DNA of 60,398 nucleotides from Candidatus Brevifilum fermentans. Lineage in GTDB: Bacteria > Chloroflexota > Anaerolineae > Anaerolineales > Villigracilaceae. This document shows, piece by piece, positions 7,051-15,093 of this stretch. Position 1 is the stretch's first letter, and each line of letters starts with the position of its first letter. Below the pieces are notes generated by a model that was not told the origin of the DNA, ran no database searches, and was given only the letters and a program-made list of their open reading frames with translations. A program made the position numbers and the translations under genes. Location: NCBI GenBank assembly GCA_945877125.1, contig CAMCQT010000014.1, positions 1 to 60,398 of the forward strand, written 5' to 3'.

Positions 7051-8412
7051 TCATGGTTGTAATCCCAGGTCTTGAAGCGCTTGTACGGCGGGCAGCCAAT
7101 TGATGTGAATTTTTAGCGCAGCGCGGTAGTCATCGACGGCGGCTTGGGTGTTGCCGCTCATGTAGTAGGCTCGTCCGCGCCAAAGCAGAGACTCTTCGAG
7201 CGAGGGCGTGGAGATGGTGTCGTTCAACGTGGTGTCTGCCAGACTGATGACATCCTGATAGCGCGCTGAATAATAGTATGCAAAGTAAGGGCCTGTTTGA
7301 TACCATAACATGCGGTAGGGACGGTCTGCTTTTTCTATGTCCCATTTTATATAAGTAGCGAAGGCTTTATCGTAGGCGCTGGCGGCGTCTACATATTGTT
7401 GTAATGCCACATGGCTTGTCCCTTTGTTGAACAAGGCGAAGTATAAATTATTGCCGTTCAGGGTTTGGATATCTTTTTCGGCCAATTCGAGCGCGTGCTG
7501 TGCCGCCCATTTTTCGTCTCCCCAGGGACCAAGCACATTCATCACATCGTTTTCAAGATCGGCGGGGTAGACCACCATGAAAAGATAATTAAAAGAACGC
7601 CAGCCGTCCAGATAGGTGTCGTATTCACTGAGCAGGTCTTTGCCGGGTTCCAGGTAGGCATCCTGCACAATGAAGCCGCCGCGCGTGTCGTCGTAGCCGG
7701 TGGTGAAGAGATAATGTCCCATCCAACTGACTTTGCCGTTTACGTCACGCTCGTAATAGCCTTTTTCGACCAAAACGGGAAAACCAGCCGCGATCAGTCG
7801 TTTGACCAGATTCAAGTCTCCGCCGTAACGCATGAGAGCGCGGTATTCCGTGTTCTCATTGACGAAATCGACCATTTCGTAGGGCATCACATTTTTATCG
7901 GGTTCGCTTTGTTCGTATAACTTTTTGCGCGGGTCGCCTGAGCCGGGTTTGATCACTTTTACGATGTCATCCCGTGTTCCAGTCCAATCCCAAAATTTTA
8001 GGGTCATGGCTAAATTGGCGGGGCCGCAATAATTAAACCCTCCATGCTGATCAACGTAGACGACTCCCGGCAGGATCACCGAACCAGGTACGGGCGTGGT
8101 TGTGATCGTGGGTGAGGGTGTGGGCCCCGGTGTGGGAGTTGAAGTTACAGGCGGGGTTAACGTCAACATGAATTCGGCGCGCGCGGTGACGACGGCGGTT
8201 TCAACGGTTAATGCGGTTTGTCCGCTGGGCTGGAAGACGGCTTCGGCGGGCGGATTAAAATAGTAAATAATATTTGTGCGAAATTCATCCACGCGCCAGG
8301 CGAGGCGGCTATGCACCGGCGGGAAATTGTAAACGCCAACGGCAAGCGCGATGGCAACTGCAATCGCAAGCGGGGTCAGCAGATATTTATTAAATTTGAA
8401 TTTCTTTTTCAT
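7051..8412 (-). CDS. Membrane-anchored C39-like peptidase with C-terminal TPR repeats
   Basis: 453 residues. Residues 1-30 are a basic start plus one membrane segment. A Thr/Pro spacer follows (about 95-112, TPTPGPTPSPTITTTP). The C39-like papain fold begins near 115: GGFNYCGPANLAMTL holds the likely nucleophile Cys, MGHYLFTTGYDD the His, and VQDAYLEPG the Asp. Residues 310-450 are helical TPR-like repeats (ALELAEKDIQTLNGNN, LLWRGRAYYMSGNTQAAVDDYRAALK). It is probably an exported cysteine peptidase or peptidase-like binding protein; no ABC exporter or leader peptide gene is nearby, so a bacteriocin role is unlikely. A TATAAT lies 7 nt before the ATG, suggesting a leaderless mRNA. Confidence 0.82.
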   Translation of the reverse strand: MKKKFKFNKYLLTPLAIAVAIALAVGVYNFPPVHSRLAWRVDEFRTNIIYYFNPPAEAVFQPSGQTALTVETAVVTARAEFMLTLTPPVTSTPTPGPTPSPTITTTPVPGSVILPGVVYVDQHGGFNYCGPANLAMTLKFWDWTGTRDDIVKVIKPGSGDPRKKLYEQSEPDKNVMPYEMVDFVNENTEYRALMRYGGDLNLVKRLIAAGFPVLVEKGYYERDVNGKVSWMGHYLFTTGYDDTRGGFIVQDAYLEPGKDLLSEYDTYLDGWRSFNYLFMVVYPADLENDVMNVLGPWGDEKWAAQHALELAEKDIQTLNGNNLYFALFNKGTSHVALQQYVDAASAYDKAFATYIKWDIEKADRPYRMLWYQTGPYFAYYYSARYQDVISLADTTLNDTISTPSLEESLLWRGRAYYMSGNTQAAVDDYRAALKIHINWLPAVQALQDLGLQP

Positions 8413-8425
8413 AGGAAGGATTATA
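8413..8425 (-). promoter_or_regulatory. -10 box abutting the C39-like gene start
   Basis: TATAAT (complement of 8420-8425) ends 7 nt before the ATG at 8412, with no room for a Shine-Dalgarno sequence. One of seven genes in the window with this layout. Confidence 0.55.
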
Positions 8426-8493
8426 AAGCAAAATAAATTGATGCGTTTCGCATCGTTTGATTATGACCTGCGTATATCAACACGGAGGCTCAA

Positions 8494-8721
8494 ATGACTG
8501 ACCAAACAAAAAAACAAATCCCCTGGTATTTATGGCCGTTCGCGGCATTGTGGAAGTTACTGGCGGTGATCGTGGAAATGACCGGACGCTTTGTGGCGAT
8601 GGTGCTGGGCATTGTATTGATCGTTGTCGGCGTCATCGTCAGTTTGACGATCATTGGCGCAATCGTGGGGATTCCGCTGGCGATTATTGGCTTGCTGTTG
8701 CTGCTGCGTGGGATTTTTTAA
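8494..8721 (+). CDS. Small two-helix membrane protein
   Basis: 75 residues with a polar start (MTDQTKKQIPWYLW) and two long hydrophobic stretches (about 20-50 and 52-72) separated by a short turn at VGIPLAI. GGAGG ten bases upstream supports the ATG. It is transcribed divergently from the C39-like gene and convergently with msrQ. No family recognised. Glycine- and isoleucine-rich helices without charged residues suggest a structural or regulatory membrane peptide rather than a carrier. Confidence 0.7.
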   Translation: MTDQTKKQIPWYLWPFAALWKLLAVIVEMTGRFVAMVLGIVLIVVGVIVSLTIIGAIVGIPLAIIGLLLLLRGIF

Positions 8722-8725
8722 GAAC

Positions 8726-8758
8726 AGGTGACAGTCACTTCAAAAGTGACTGTCACCT
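8726..8758. terminator. Perfect hairpin between convergent genes
   Basis: Arms AGGTGACAGTCACTT and AAGTGACTGTCACCT with a CAA loop. It starts 5 bp after the small membrane gene and ends 5 bp before the msrQ stop. No T run, so it may be a palindromic repeat acting as a bidirectional transcript end. The 15-3-15 layout equals the palindrome inside pyrC. Confidence 0.6.
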
Positions 8759-8762
8759 TATT

Positions 8763-9422
8763 TCAGGCTGTTGATTTTCCGGGGAGCAGAGCCAGCATGC
8801 GGGTGGAAAAAGATACGAGCGCTTTTCGGATCGGGGGAATTCGTATGATGAGAAAAATCGCAATGATGAGTCCATAGATCAGCGGCTTGACCACTTCGCC
8901 TTGCAGTGAAAGGACATCGCCTTTTTTGCTCCACAGGTAATGCAGCACAACCAGTGGCGCGATCAGGTAGCTGATTTGATGCAGGCGTTTCCAGTTTTTG
9001 CCAAGACGCTTTTTCCAAATGTCAAATGATGTGATCGCAAGCGGGATGAGCAAGGTAAACGCGATGAACCCAACCACGAGACGCGGTTTTTGAATGACTT
9101 CCTGAATCAAGCGGCTCCATGCGAGACCGTAATCGAGGTCGGCAAAAATAACCACGTGGATGGTTGCGTACATAAAAGCATACAAGCCAAGCGCGCGGCG
9201 GCGTTTGAGCGGCTCGCTCCATTTGAAGAGGGTGTTGAGCGGCGTGCATAATAACGACAGCACGAGTAATGTGATCGCGTGCCGGCCTGTGCGTTGTTCC
9301 AGGTCTTGAATGGGGTTGGCTGAAAGATTGCCGCTGACGGCATCAAAGATCAACAAGATCAGCGCTGACCATGCGTAAATATGGATGGCAATTTGTAAAG
9401 GGGTGTAGGGAAATTTTTTCAT
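8763..9422 (-). CDS. msrQ: MsrQ, haem-binding membrane subunit of the MsrPQ methionine sulfoxide reductase
   Basis: About 219 residues with six hydrophobic segments in the ferric-reductase-like (YedZ) fold. Family signs are LQIAIHIYAWSAL near the start, TGRHAITLLVLSLLCTPL, LGLYAFMYATIHVVIF and KNWKRLHQISYLIAPLVVLHYLW, whose His residues bind haem. MsrQ passes quinone electrons to MsrP, encoded just upstream. The ATG at 9422 is chosen over an in-frame GTG at 9452, because the longer N-terminus would be translated from the arm of a repeat hairpin (9431-9487). Confidence 0.9.
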   Translation of the reverse strand: MKKFPYTPLQIAIHIYAWSALILLIFDAVSGNLSANPIQDLEQRTGRHAITLLVLSLLCTPLNTLFKWSEPLKRRRALGLYAFMYATIHVVIFADLDYGLAWSRLIQEVIQKPRLVVGFIAFTLLIPLAITSFDIWKKRLGKNWKRLHQISYLIAPLVVLHYLWSKKGDVLSLQGEVVKPLIYGLIIAIFLIIRIPPIRKALVSFSTRMLALLPGKSTA

Positions 9423-9430
9423 GGGCGATA

Positions 9431-9487
9431 CATAAACTTCCGAGGTCTTCACCCACAGGGCGCTGTGCGAGACCTCGGAAGTTTATG
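9431..9487 (-). repeat. Inverted repeat between msrP and msrQ
   Basis: Perfect 18-bp arms (9431-9448 and 9470-9487, reading CATAAACTTCCGAGGTCT on the forward strand) with a 21-nt loop. In the mRNA the msrQ-proximal arm contains the only GGAAG upstream of the msrQ ATG. Folding could therefore lower msrQ translation relative to msrP. Confidence 0.75.
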
Positions 9488-9489
9488 TT

Positions 9490-10443
9490 CTAATAATTCA
9501 CTCTAAGATCCATGCCGTCATAAAGCGACGCGACCTGCTCGCCATAGCCGTTGAAGGGCAGGCTGGCTCTGCGACCGATTTCTCCAATGCGGCGCTCGGT
9601 GGATTGTGACCAGCGCGGGTGATCTACTGCGGGGTTTACGTTGGCATAAAAGCCATATTCATTCGATGCGATGCTCTTCCACAATGTGTCTGGCTCTTCG
9701 GCAACCAATTCGATCTTGACAATGGATTTGATGGATTTGAAGCCATATTTCCACGGCACCACCAGACGGATCGGCGCGCCGTTTTGCGCCACGTTCGGCT
9801 CGCCGTACATGCCTGTGGCGAGGAGGGTCAGGTCGTTCATGGCTTCATCGAGGCGCAATCCCTCTTGATACGGCCAGGGATAGAACGGGCTTTTTTGCCC
9901 GATCATTTCTTCGGGGCGGAACACGGTTTCAAAACGCACATATTTCGCATCTGAAGTTGGCTCGACCATGTTCAGCAAACTTGCCAGCGTGAAGCCTTCC
10001 CACGGAATGACCATGCTCCAGGCTTCCACACAGCGCAGGCGATAAATGCGTTCCTCCTGCGGCAATAATTTCAACAGGTCTTCGATGCCGAACGTCTTTG
10101 GGCTTTTGACCAGTCCGCCCACTTCAACTGTCCACGGGCTTGTTTTGAAATCCTTTGCAAGCGCAGCCACGGCTTGCTTGTCTGTGCTGAATTCGTAGTA
10201 GTTGTTGTAATTGGTGATGTCGTCGTAGGTGTTGACTTTATCACCCAACTCGTCGGTGGCGTTTGACGTTGGGACGGGTTTGGCGTTCTGAATCTCATCC
10301 GCCGCGGAGGGGGCGCAGGCCGCCAAAAGTGCCGCGCTGGCGGCAACGGTGGCGGCTTTCATAAAATCACGCCGCGAAAGATAAACCTGTTTGGGTGTGA
10401 TCTCGGAAGAACGGATGGGAACGGACTTGTATAAATTGGTCAT
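9490..10443 (-). CDS. msrP: MsrP, molybdopterin-dependent methionine sulfoxide reductase catalytic subunit
   Basis: 317 residues. A twin-arginine signal ([15 protein letters not shown]) runs straight into a lipobox (LLAAC, residues about 40-44), so the protein looks like a Tat-exported lipoprotein. The catalytic core has [17 protein letters not shown], whose Cys ligates molybdenum, preceded by [11 protein letters not shown] and followed by [20 protein letters not shown]. MsrP reduces methionine sulfoxide in exported proteins with electrons from MsrQ. GAGGAG precedes the ATG. Escherichia coli MsrP is soluble in the periplasm; anchoring suits a cell without a classical periplasm, which is an inference. 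Confidence 0.95.
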   Translation of the reverse strand: MTNLYKSVPIRSSEITPKQVYLSRRDFMKAATVAASAALLAACAPSAADEIQNAKPVPTSNATDELGDKVNTYDDITNYNNYYEFSTDKQAVAALAKDFKTSPWTVEVGGLVKSPKTFGIEDLLKLLPQEERIYRLRCVEAWSMVIPWEGFTLASLLNMVEPTSDAKYVRFETVFRPEEMIGQKSPFYPWPYQEGLRLDEAMNDLTLLATGMYGEPNVAQNGAPIRLVVPWKYGFKSIKSIVKIELVAEEPDTLWKSIASNEYGFYANVNPAVDHPRWSQSTERRIGEIGRRASLPFNGYGEQVASLYDGMDLRVNY

Positions 10444-10579
10444 GGCGAAACTCTCCTCGGGGTCAAAAGAAATTCAATAAGTTGTTTGTAGGATGGTTTT
10501 ATTCTAAAGAAACTTTCTTATGAGCAGATGATAGTTTGGTTAGAGAATGGTTTCGAGATTTCCCCCGCGCACAGGAATC

Positions 10580-10645
10580 GTAGGTCAGGCTTTTAGCCTG
10601 ACGCCTTTGAAATTTGATGAATGGCGGGTTGAAAACCCGCCCTAC
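10580..10645. repeat. GTAGG...CCTAC double-hairpin repeat overlapping the comEC stop
   Basis: Opens GTAGG and closes CCTAC, enclosing two hairpins (GTCAGGC with GCCTGAC, GGCGGGTT with AACCCGCC). The same layout occurs at 55055-55122 and, in short form, at 27247-27273. Its right end supplies the comEC stop codon. Confidence 0.75.
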
Positions 10646-13035
10646 TTAATATCCGGTTGCTGTCCGCGCTCCGTTTCCACGCGCATTTTTTCGCCATCGG
10701 TGATGACCGTAATCCAGCCGCTGCGATCTGTCCGCAGCAGTGAATAGCCGTCCAAAGAATCCAACACATCCTGCGAGGGCAAACCGTCAGGGTCGCCGGC
10801 TGAAACACTCAGCACCGTCAACTGCGGATTGACATTTTGAATCAGCTCCGGCGGGTTGGTTGGCGCGTACCCGGCATCTGCCAGCAGCAGCACATCCACC
10901 TTGTCGATCACAGCGCCGTATTCCAACTCTTCGAGCATCCCTTCGCTGAGTCCGATTGGAAGCAGTGCGCGGAAATTTTTATATTGGATGAGAAGCACGC
11001 TGCCGCGCGGCCCCTCAGCTTGAATCTCGACCGAAGCGCCATCACCCAGCTCGAGCCTTTCCCCCGCTTCCGCGCGGCTGACGGGGATTTGCTGCTCGGC
11101 AAAAAATTTATCCAACGCCTGAGCGGGGAACGAGGCTTGCATGTTTCCGCTCCACAAAACATTTTCGGGCTGATACCTTTCCATTACACGCGGAAGCGCG
11201 GCCAGTTGATTCTCCTGTGTCGATGCGATGATCAGCCAGTCTAGTTTGCGCGAAAAAAACGGGAGCCGCCTGCCGAGTTCATCCGAAAGTTCTGAGACAC
11301 TTTCGCCGCCGTTGATCAGCACGTTCCGACCATCGGGTGTTTGAATGAGAACCGCATCGGCTGAACCGACATTCAGGAAGGTGACGTGAAGCTGTCCGTC
11401 TCCGGTGCTGGCAGATGCGCGCCACATCAAAACTGTGCAAACGAACAACAGCACGAGCGTGGCCGTCAGGGCGACAGATCGAAGCGAAGATGCCAGAGAG
11501 TTGAACCAGCCTTTAATGCGCGACCAGTTGAAGGTGACGGAAAAGAGCGCGATGTAAATGGTGAGCACGATCCAGATGGATGAATCGCCCAAGTAAATGG
11601 AGGCGTGCGGCACGCGGTCAAATAATTCCACAATGCGGATGGTGTACGCGGCGAAGGGCCACGCGAACCAGGCAATGAGTTGTCCCAGTGGAAAGATGAC
11701 CAGGCTGGTGAAAACAGCCAGCCCGCTGACGATCATCACTGCCGGTTGTGCGGGCAGAATGAACGGGTTGGCGATGAACGAGATGAGGGAGATGCGTTTG
11801 AAGTGATAAGCCATGATCGGAATGGTTGTGAGTTGCGCGGCAAAAGTCAGGACGACGTTTTCGTTAATTATTTTTGCAAACATGCTCGTATCCTGTTTTG
11901 AAATTTTGGAGATCAGGTTGTTGGTGAAATTTGAAAAAGGTTCTGCATAAATAATTAAACCGAGTGTGGCGAAGAAGGAAAGTTGAAAGCCCACATCCCA
12001 AAGCACCAGCGGATTATTAATTGACATGACCAAAGCAACCGCCGCAAGCATATTCAAGCCATCATTGCGCCTGCCCAGTTGCCGCGCCAGCAGCGATAGA
12101 CTTCCCATAATTGCGGCGCGCACCACGGCAGCATCCGCGCCGACCAGAAGGGTATAAAAAATAATACCAAGAATGGCGACAGCCGCGCCGAGTTTTTCCC
12201 CAAACATATTTTTGAAAATGGAAAAAAAGATACCGGCGATGATGGCGATGTTAAAACCAGAGATGGCAATGATGTGTGACGTGCCCGTGTTCTTGAAGGC
12301 ATCTTGTAATTTGCGTGTGAGTCCGGTATCCACGCCGAACAAAATGCCTGCCAGCAGTGAAGCTTCGGGGTCTTGAAACAGGCGATATGTATTTGTAAGT
12401 AGTTTTTCTTTTAGTTTGTAGGTTTGCACAAAGAAGGGATTGCCGCCGTTGCCCGGCAGAAGGGTCACATTGGCAATGGACATGTACGCATGGATATTTT
12501 GCCGTGCGAGATAATCGCGATAGGAGAATTCCTCATCTTCGGGCGGAGTCTTCAAGTTGCCGCGCACTCGCACCCGCTGACCATATTCATAGGTTGTAAG
12601 CGCAGGCACACGCACGAGGACAAATCCCTGCACGGGCATGTCGCCGCTGCCTGAATCCACGGCTTCCACTTTGAGGTGTAGATTTGTGTACTTGTCGCGG
12701 TAATCTGGCGGCTCTGCCAGCGTGCCTGTCACTAGAATTTCATAACTGCGGTCATTGTAAAAAGCGATGTGGAATGCATCAATATTCGGCTGGCGGAACT
12801 GAAACCACCACGAGCCGAGGAGGAAGAAAATTGGAAGGATGAAGGGTGAAGGATGAAGGATGAAAAACGACTTGATAAATGAGTTGGCTGAAAATCGGGG
12901 GAGACGAAATAAAACGAAAATGAATAACAGGGCAAGCGCCGTGCCGAGCCAGAGGTTTGCAGAAAGTGCAAGCAGGCTGGCGGTGATGATGCCGAGAATA
13001 AACGAAATGGAAATCCAGATCAAAGGCATGGACAT
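10642..13035 (-). CDS. comEC: ComEC/Rec2 family DNA-uptake channel with degenerate C-terminal domain
   Basis: 797 residues. Residues 1-60 and about 80-200 are N-terminal membrane segments and the OB-like DUF4131 region. The Competence domain (about 220-500, multi-pass) holds ISGFNIAIIAGI and VGADAAVVRAAIMGSLSLLARQLGR, which mark the ComEC channel for single-stranded DNA entry. Residues 549-797 align in order with the metallo-beta-lactamase-like nuclease domain (LNVGSADAVLIQTP, VLINGGE). However, the HxHxDH position reads ASTQENQLAAL and the later PHHGS position reads LADAGYAPTN, so metal binding is presumably lost. No comEA or comF is nearby. TACAAT lies 7 nt before the ATG, so the mRNA is probably leaderless. 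The last codons lie at the edge of a repeat that gives the TAG stop. Confidence 0.92.
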   Translation of the reverse strand: MSMPLIWISISFILGIITASLLALSANLWLGTALALLFIFVLFRLPRFSANSFIKSFFILHPSPFILPIFFLLGSWWFQFRQPNIDAFHIAFYNDRSYEILVTGTLAEPPDYRDKYTNLHLKVEAVDSGSGDMPVQGFVLVRVPALTTYEYGQRVRVRGNLKTPPEDEEFSYRDYLARQNIHAYMSIANVTLLPGNGGNPFFVQTYKLKEKLLTNTYRLFQDPEASLLAGILFGVDTGLTRKLQDAFKNTGTSHIIAISGFNIAIIAGIFFSIFKNMFGEKLGAAVAILGIIFYTLLVGADAAVVRAAIMGSLSLLARQLGRRNDGLNMLAAVALVMSINNPLVLWDVGFQLSFFATLGLIIYAEPFSNFTNNLISKISKQDTSMFAKIINENVVLTFAAQLTTIPIMAYHFKRISLISFIANPFILPAQPAVMIVSGLAVFTSLVIFPLGQLIAWFAWPFAAYTIRIVELFDRVPHASIYLGDSSIWIVLTIYIALFSVTFNWSRIKGWFNSLASSLRSVALTATLVLLFVCTVLMWRASASTGDGQLHVTFLNVGSADAVLIQTPDGRNVLINGGESVSELSDELGRRLPFFSRKLDWLIIASTQENQLAALPRVMERYQPENVLWSGNMQASFPAQALDKFFAEQQIPVSRAEAGERLELGDGASVEIQAEGPRGSVLLIQYKNFRALLPIGLSEGMLEELEYGAVIDKVDVLLLADAGYAPTNPPELIQNVNPQLTVLSVSAGDPDGLPSQDVLDSLDGYSLLRTDRSGWITVITDGEKMRVETERGQQPDIK

Positions 13036-13048
13036 GCTTGGGATTGTA
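13036..13048 (-). promoter_or_regulatory. -10 box abutting comEC
   Basis: TACAAT (complement of 13043-13048) with 7 nt to the ATG and no Shine-Dalgarno sequence; leaderless layout. Confidence 0.5.
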
Positions 13049-13090
13049 CATTAGTTTTTTGAAAAAACTCATGGAAGTACTGCGCCACGG

Positions 13091-13328
13091 CAATTCTCAG
13101 TATGGCTTTTATTCATCCACAGATTTCGCTGATTACACAGATTTGACCTCTTGCATAAGTAGCCACAGAGTACACAGAGACCTTTGAGGAAAACCGCTTA
13201 AAACTCTTTTTTTCTCTGTGACCTCTGTGACCTCTGTGGCAAAATGGACTTTTGCAAGAGGTCTATTAAACAAATCTGCTAAATCTGTGCAATCTGTGGA
13301 GAAAGGTTTTTCATATTGAGAATTGCTG
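13091..13328. mobile_element. Palindromic element with P3 copy B nested inside
   Basis: Outer ends are GCAATTCTCAGTATG and the complement of GCAATTCTCAATATG. Its arms carry CCACAGATTT and AAATCTGTG pairs. Inside lies a complete P3 element (13143-13265) with ends TTGACCTCTTGCATAAGT and ACTTTTGCAAGAGGTCTA. Together they fill most of the 407-bp gap between comEC and the Rrf2 gene. No coding sequence is seen. Confidence 0.65.
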
Positions 13329-13367
13329 ACTGTGCCGCCTTACTGCTTTCTCAAAGCCCAAAATTGC

Positions 13368-13396
13368 TTGACATAATTCAGTCGCTGAATTATGAT
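13368..13396 (+). promoter_or_regulatory. Sigma-70-type promoter with operator in the spacer (rrf2)
   Basis: TTGACA (13368-13373), a 17-bp spacer and TATGAT (13391-13396). A perfect dyad with arms CATAATTCAG (13372-13381) and CTGAATTATG (13385-13394), separated by TCG, fills the spacer and overlaps both boxes. A dimeric repressor bound there would exclude polymerase. Rrf2 proteins often repress their own genes, so autoregulation is likely. Confidence 0.8.
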
Positions 13397-13442
13397 TATG
13401 AACAACAAAGTCTATTGGATTAGTAGGAGTTGTGAATAAAGT

Positions 13443-13901
13443 ATGAGACTTTCCAAACGCGGTGAGTACGGACTTCGGGCGATGATCGCATTGGCTGAAC
13501 CTGCCGAAAACAGCGACACCCCACAGATGATGCAGATCAAAGAGATTTCACTGCGCGAGCAGATCTCCACCAAATTTCTTGAGCAGATCCTTCTCACGCT
13601 CAAAAACGCGGGACTGCTTCACAGCAAAATGGGCGTCGGCGGCGGGTATTACCTGGCCAGGTCTGCCAAAGAGATCACTCTCGGACAAATCTTCCGCGTG
13701 CTGGACGGTCCTGTAGCTCCGATCAAATGTGTCAGCCAGATGTCGTATGAACCCTGCGGCTGTCCCGACGAAGATACCTGCGGCTTGCGGATGGTGATGG
13801 GTGATGTGCGAAATGCCATCGCCGATATTCTGGATAACACCAGCCTGGCAGATGTAACCAAACGCCAGAACGCAGTCCGCAAGAAGCTAGGTAAAAAATA
13901 A
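13443..13901 (+). CDS. Rrf2 family transcriptional regulator, probable Fe-S sensor
   Basis: 152 residues, the usual Rrf2 length. The winged-helix start MRLSKRGEYGLRAMIALAE, the recognition segment ISTKFLEQILLTLKNAGLL and the wing SKMGVGGGYYLARSA are all family signatures. Cysteines at about 98 (KCVSQM) and in CGCPDEDTC match the cluster-ligand region of IscR/NsrR-type members, so iron-sulfur or redox/NO sensing is likely. AGGAG lies 13 nt before the ATG. It sits alone after a perfect operator-promoter; no isc or suf operon is adjacent, so its other targets are unknown. Confidence 0.9.
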   Translation: MRLSKRGEYGLRAMIALAEPAENSDTPQMMQIKEISLREQISTKFLEQILLTLKNAGLLHSKMGVGGGYYLARSAKEITLGQIFRVLDGPVAPIKCVSQMSYEPCGCPDEDTCGLRMVMGDVRNAIADILDNTSLADVTKRQNAVRKKLGKK

Positions 13902-13927
13902 GGTAATAAAACTGTGTCAAGGACAAT

Positions 13928-14023
13928 ATGTCTTTGCGAGGAGGGCACTTGCTCTTCCGACGAAGCAATCCCATGTTGTTAGGAGACTGCTTCGGCAAGA
14001 AAAAGAACGCCTCGCAGCGACAT
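13928..14023. repeat. Palindromic repeat family P4, copy 2
   Basis: Begins TGTCTTTGCGAGG and ends CCTCGCAGCGACA, with inner GAAGCAATC and GACTGCTTCG. It lies between the Rrf2 gene and pstS. Confidence 0.75.
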
Positions 14024-14121
14024 TATTCATTGAGAAATGACCTGAAACACCTTTTTATTTGCCTTAAAAGTATACTATACCAATAGACTTTATGTAATAC
14101 AAAACAAATTGGAGAAAAATT

Positions 14122-15093
14122 ATGCGAAAATTGACTTTGACACTTGCCTCCCTGTTGGTCGTCGCTTCCCTGCTTTTGGCGGGATGCGGGGCGACCACGC
14201 CCAAGCCTCAGGCTGGGACAGACTCACTCAGCGGCACCATCTCCGTTTCAGGGGCGTTTGCGCTCTATCCGATGATGACTGTCTGGGCGGACGAATTCCA
14301 CAAACTTAATCCAGATGTCGAGTTTGATGTTCAGGGCGGCGGCGCGGGCAAAGGCATGACCGATACCATCGCAGGCGCAGTGGATATCGGCATGATCTCG
14401 CGCTCGATCAAGGATGAGGAAACGGCGCAGGGCATCTTCTGGGTAGCCGTCGCCAAGGACGCGGTCTTCCCAATCATCAGCGCGGAAAATCCCGTCGCGG
14501 CTGAAATCCTCAAAACGGGAATCAGCCAGGAAACATTCCAAAAAATATTTATCAGCGGCGAGATCAAGACCTGGGGTGAAGTGGTCGGCAAGCCGGAAGT
14601 CACCGATGAAATCCATGTTTACTCCCGTTCTGACGCGTGTGGCGCAGGAGAAATGTGGGCCAAGTTTTCCGGCGGCAAAGTTCAAGATGACATTCAGGGC
14701 ATCGGCGTCAATGGCGAACCCGCGCTGGTCGATACGGTCATCAAAGACCCGCTGGGAATTGGTTACAGCAATCTGAATAGTGTGTTCGACATGACTGGCG
14801 GCGGACTCATCCCCGGAACCATCGTCCCGCCAGTGGATATCAACGCCAACGGCGCGGCAGACGCCGACGAATATTATAAAACCATGGATGAAGCCGTCAG
14901 CGCGGTGGCTTCTGAAAAATATCCTTCGCCTCCTGCCCGCTTTGAAAATTTGGCGACCAAAGGCAAACCCACTGGATTGACTCTGGCGTTCATCCAATGG
15001 ATTTTGACCGACGGTCAGCAGTATCTCGGTCAGGCGGGGTATGTGCCGCTGACCGCCGAACAGCAAACCGAAGCGCTTGCAAAACTCAAATGA
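14122..15093 (+). CDS. pstS: Phosphate ABC transporter substrate-binding lipoprotein
   Basis: 323 residues. The signal peptide ends in the lipobox LLLAGC (Cys about 22). The mature protein has ISVSGAFALYPMMTVWADEF and then VQGGGAGKGMTDTIAG, the phosphate-pocket loops of PstS-like proteins. DIGMISRSIKDEE and the later VYSRSDACGAGEMWAKF complete the pocket. It captures phosphate outside the membrane and delivers it to PstCA. GGAG lies upstream of the ATG. It is the first gene of pstSCAB and overlaps pstC by 4 bp. Confidence 0.94.
   Translation: MRKLTLTLASLLVVASLLLAGCGATTPKPQAGTDSLSGTISVSGAFALYPMMTVWADEFHKLNPDVEFDVQGGGAGKGMTDTIAGAVDIGMISRSIKDEETAQGIFWVAVAKDAVFPIISAENPVAAEILKTGISQETFQKIFISGEIKTWGEVVGKPEVTDEIHVYSRSDACGAGEMWAKFSGGKVQDDIQGIGVNGEPALVDTVIKDPLGIGYSNLNSVFDMTGGGLIPGTIVPPVDINANGAADADEYYKTMDEAVSAVASEKYPSPPARFENLATKGKPTGLTLAFIQWILTDGQQYLGQAGYVPLTAEQQTEALAKLK

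Noticed and set aside
7051-8412. C39 protein as a bacteriocin exporter peptidase
   Set aside because: It lacks ABC transporter domains, has TPR repeats instead, and no leader-peptide gene is nearby.
14997-15089. Longer N-terminus for pstC
   Set aside because: The extra residues lie inside pstS and look non-native; the overlapping ATGA at 15090 gives a normal PstC.
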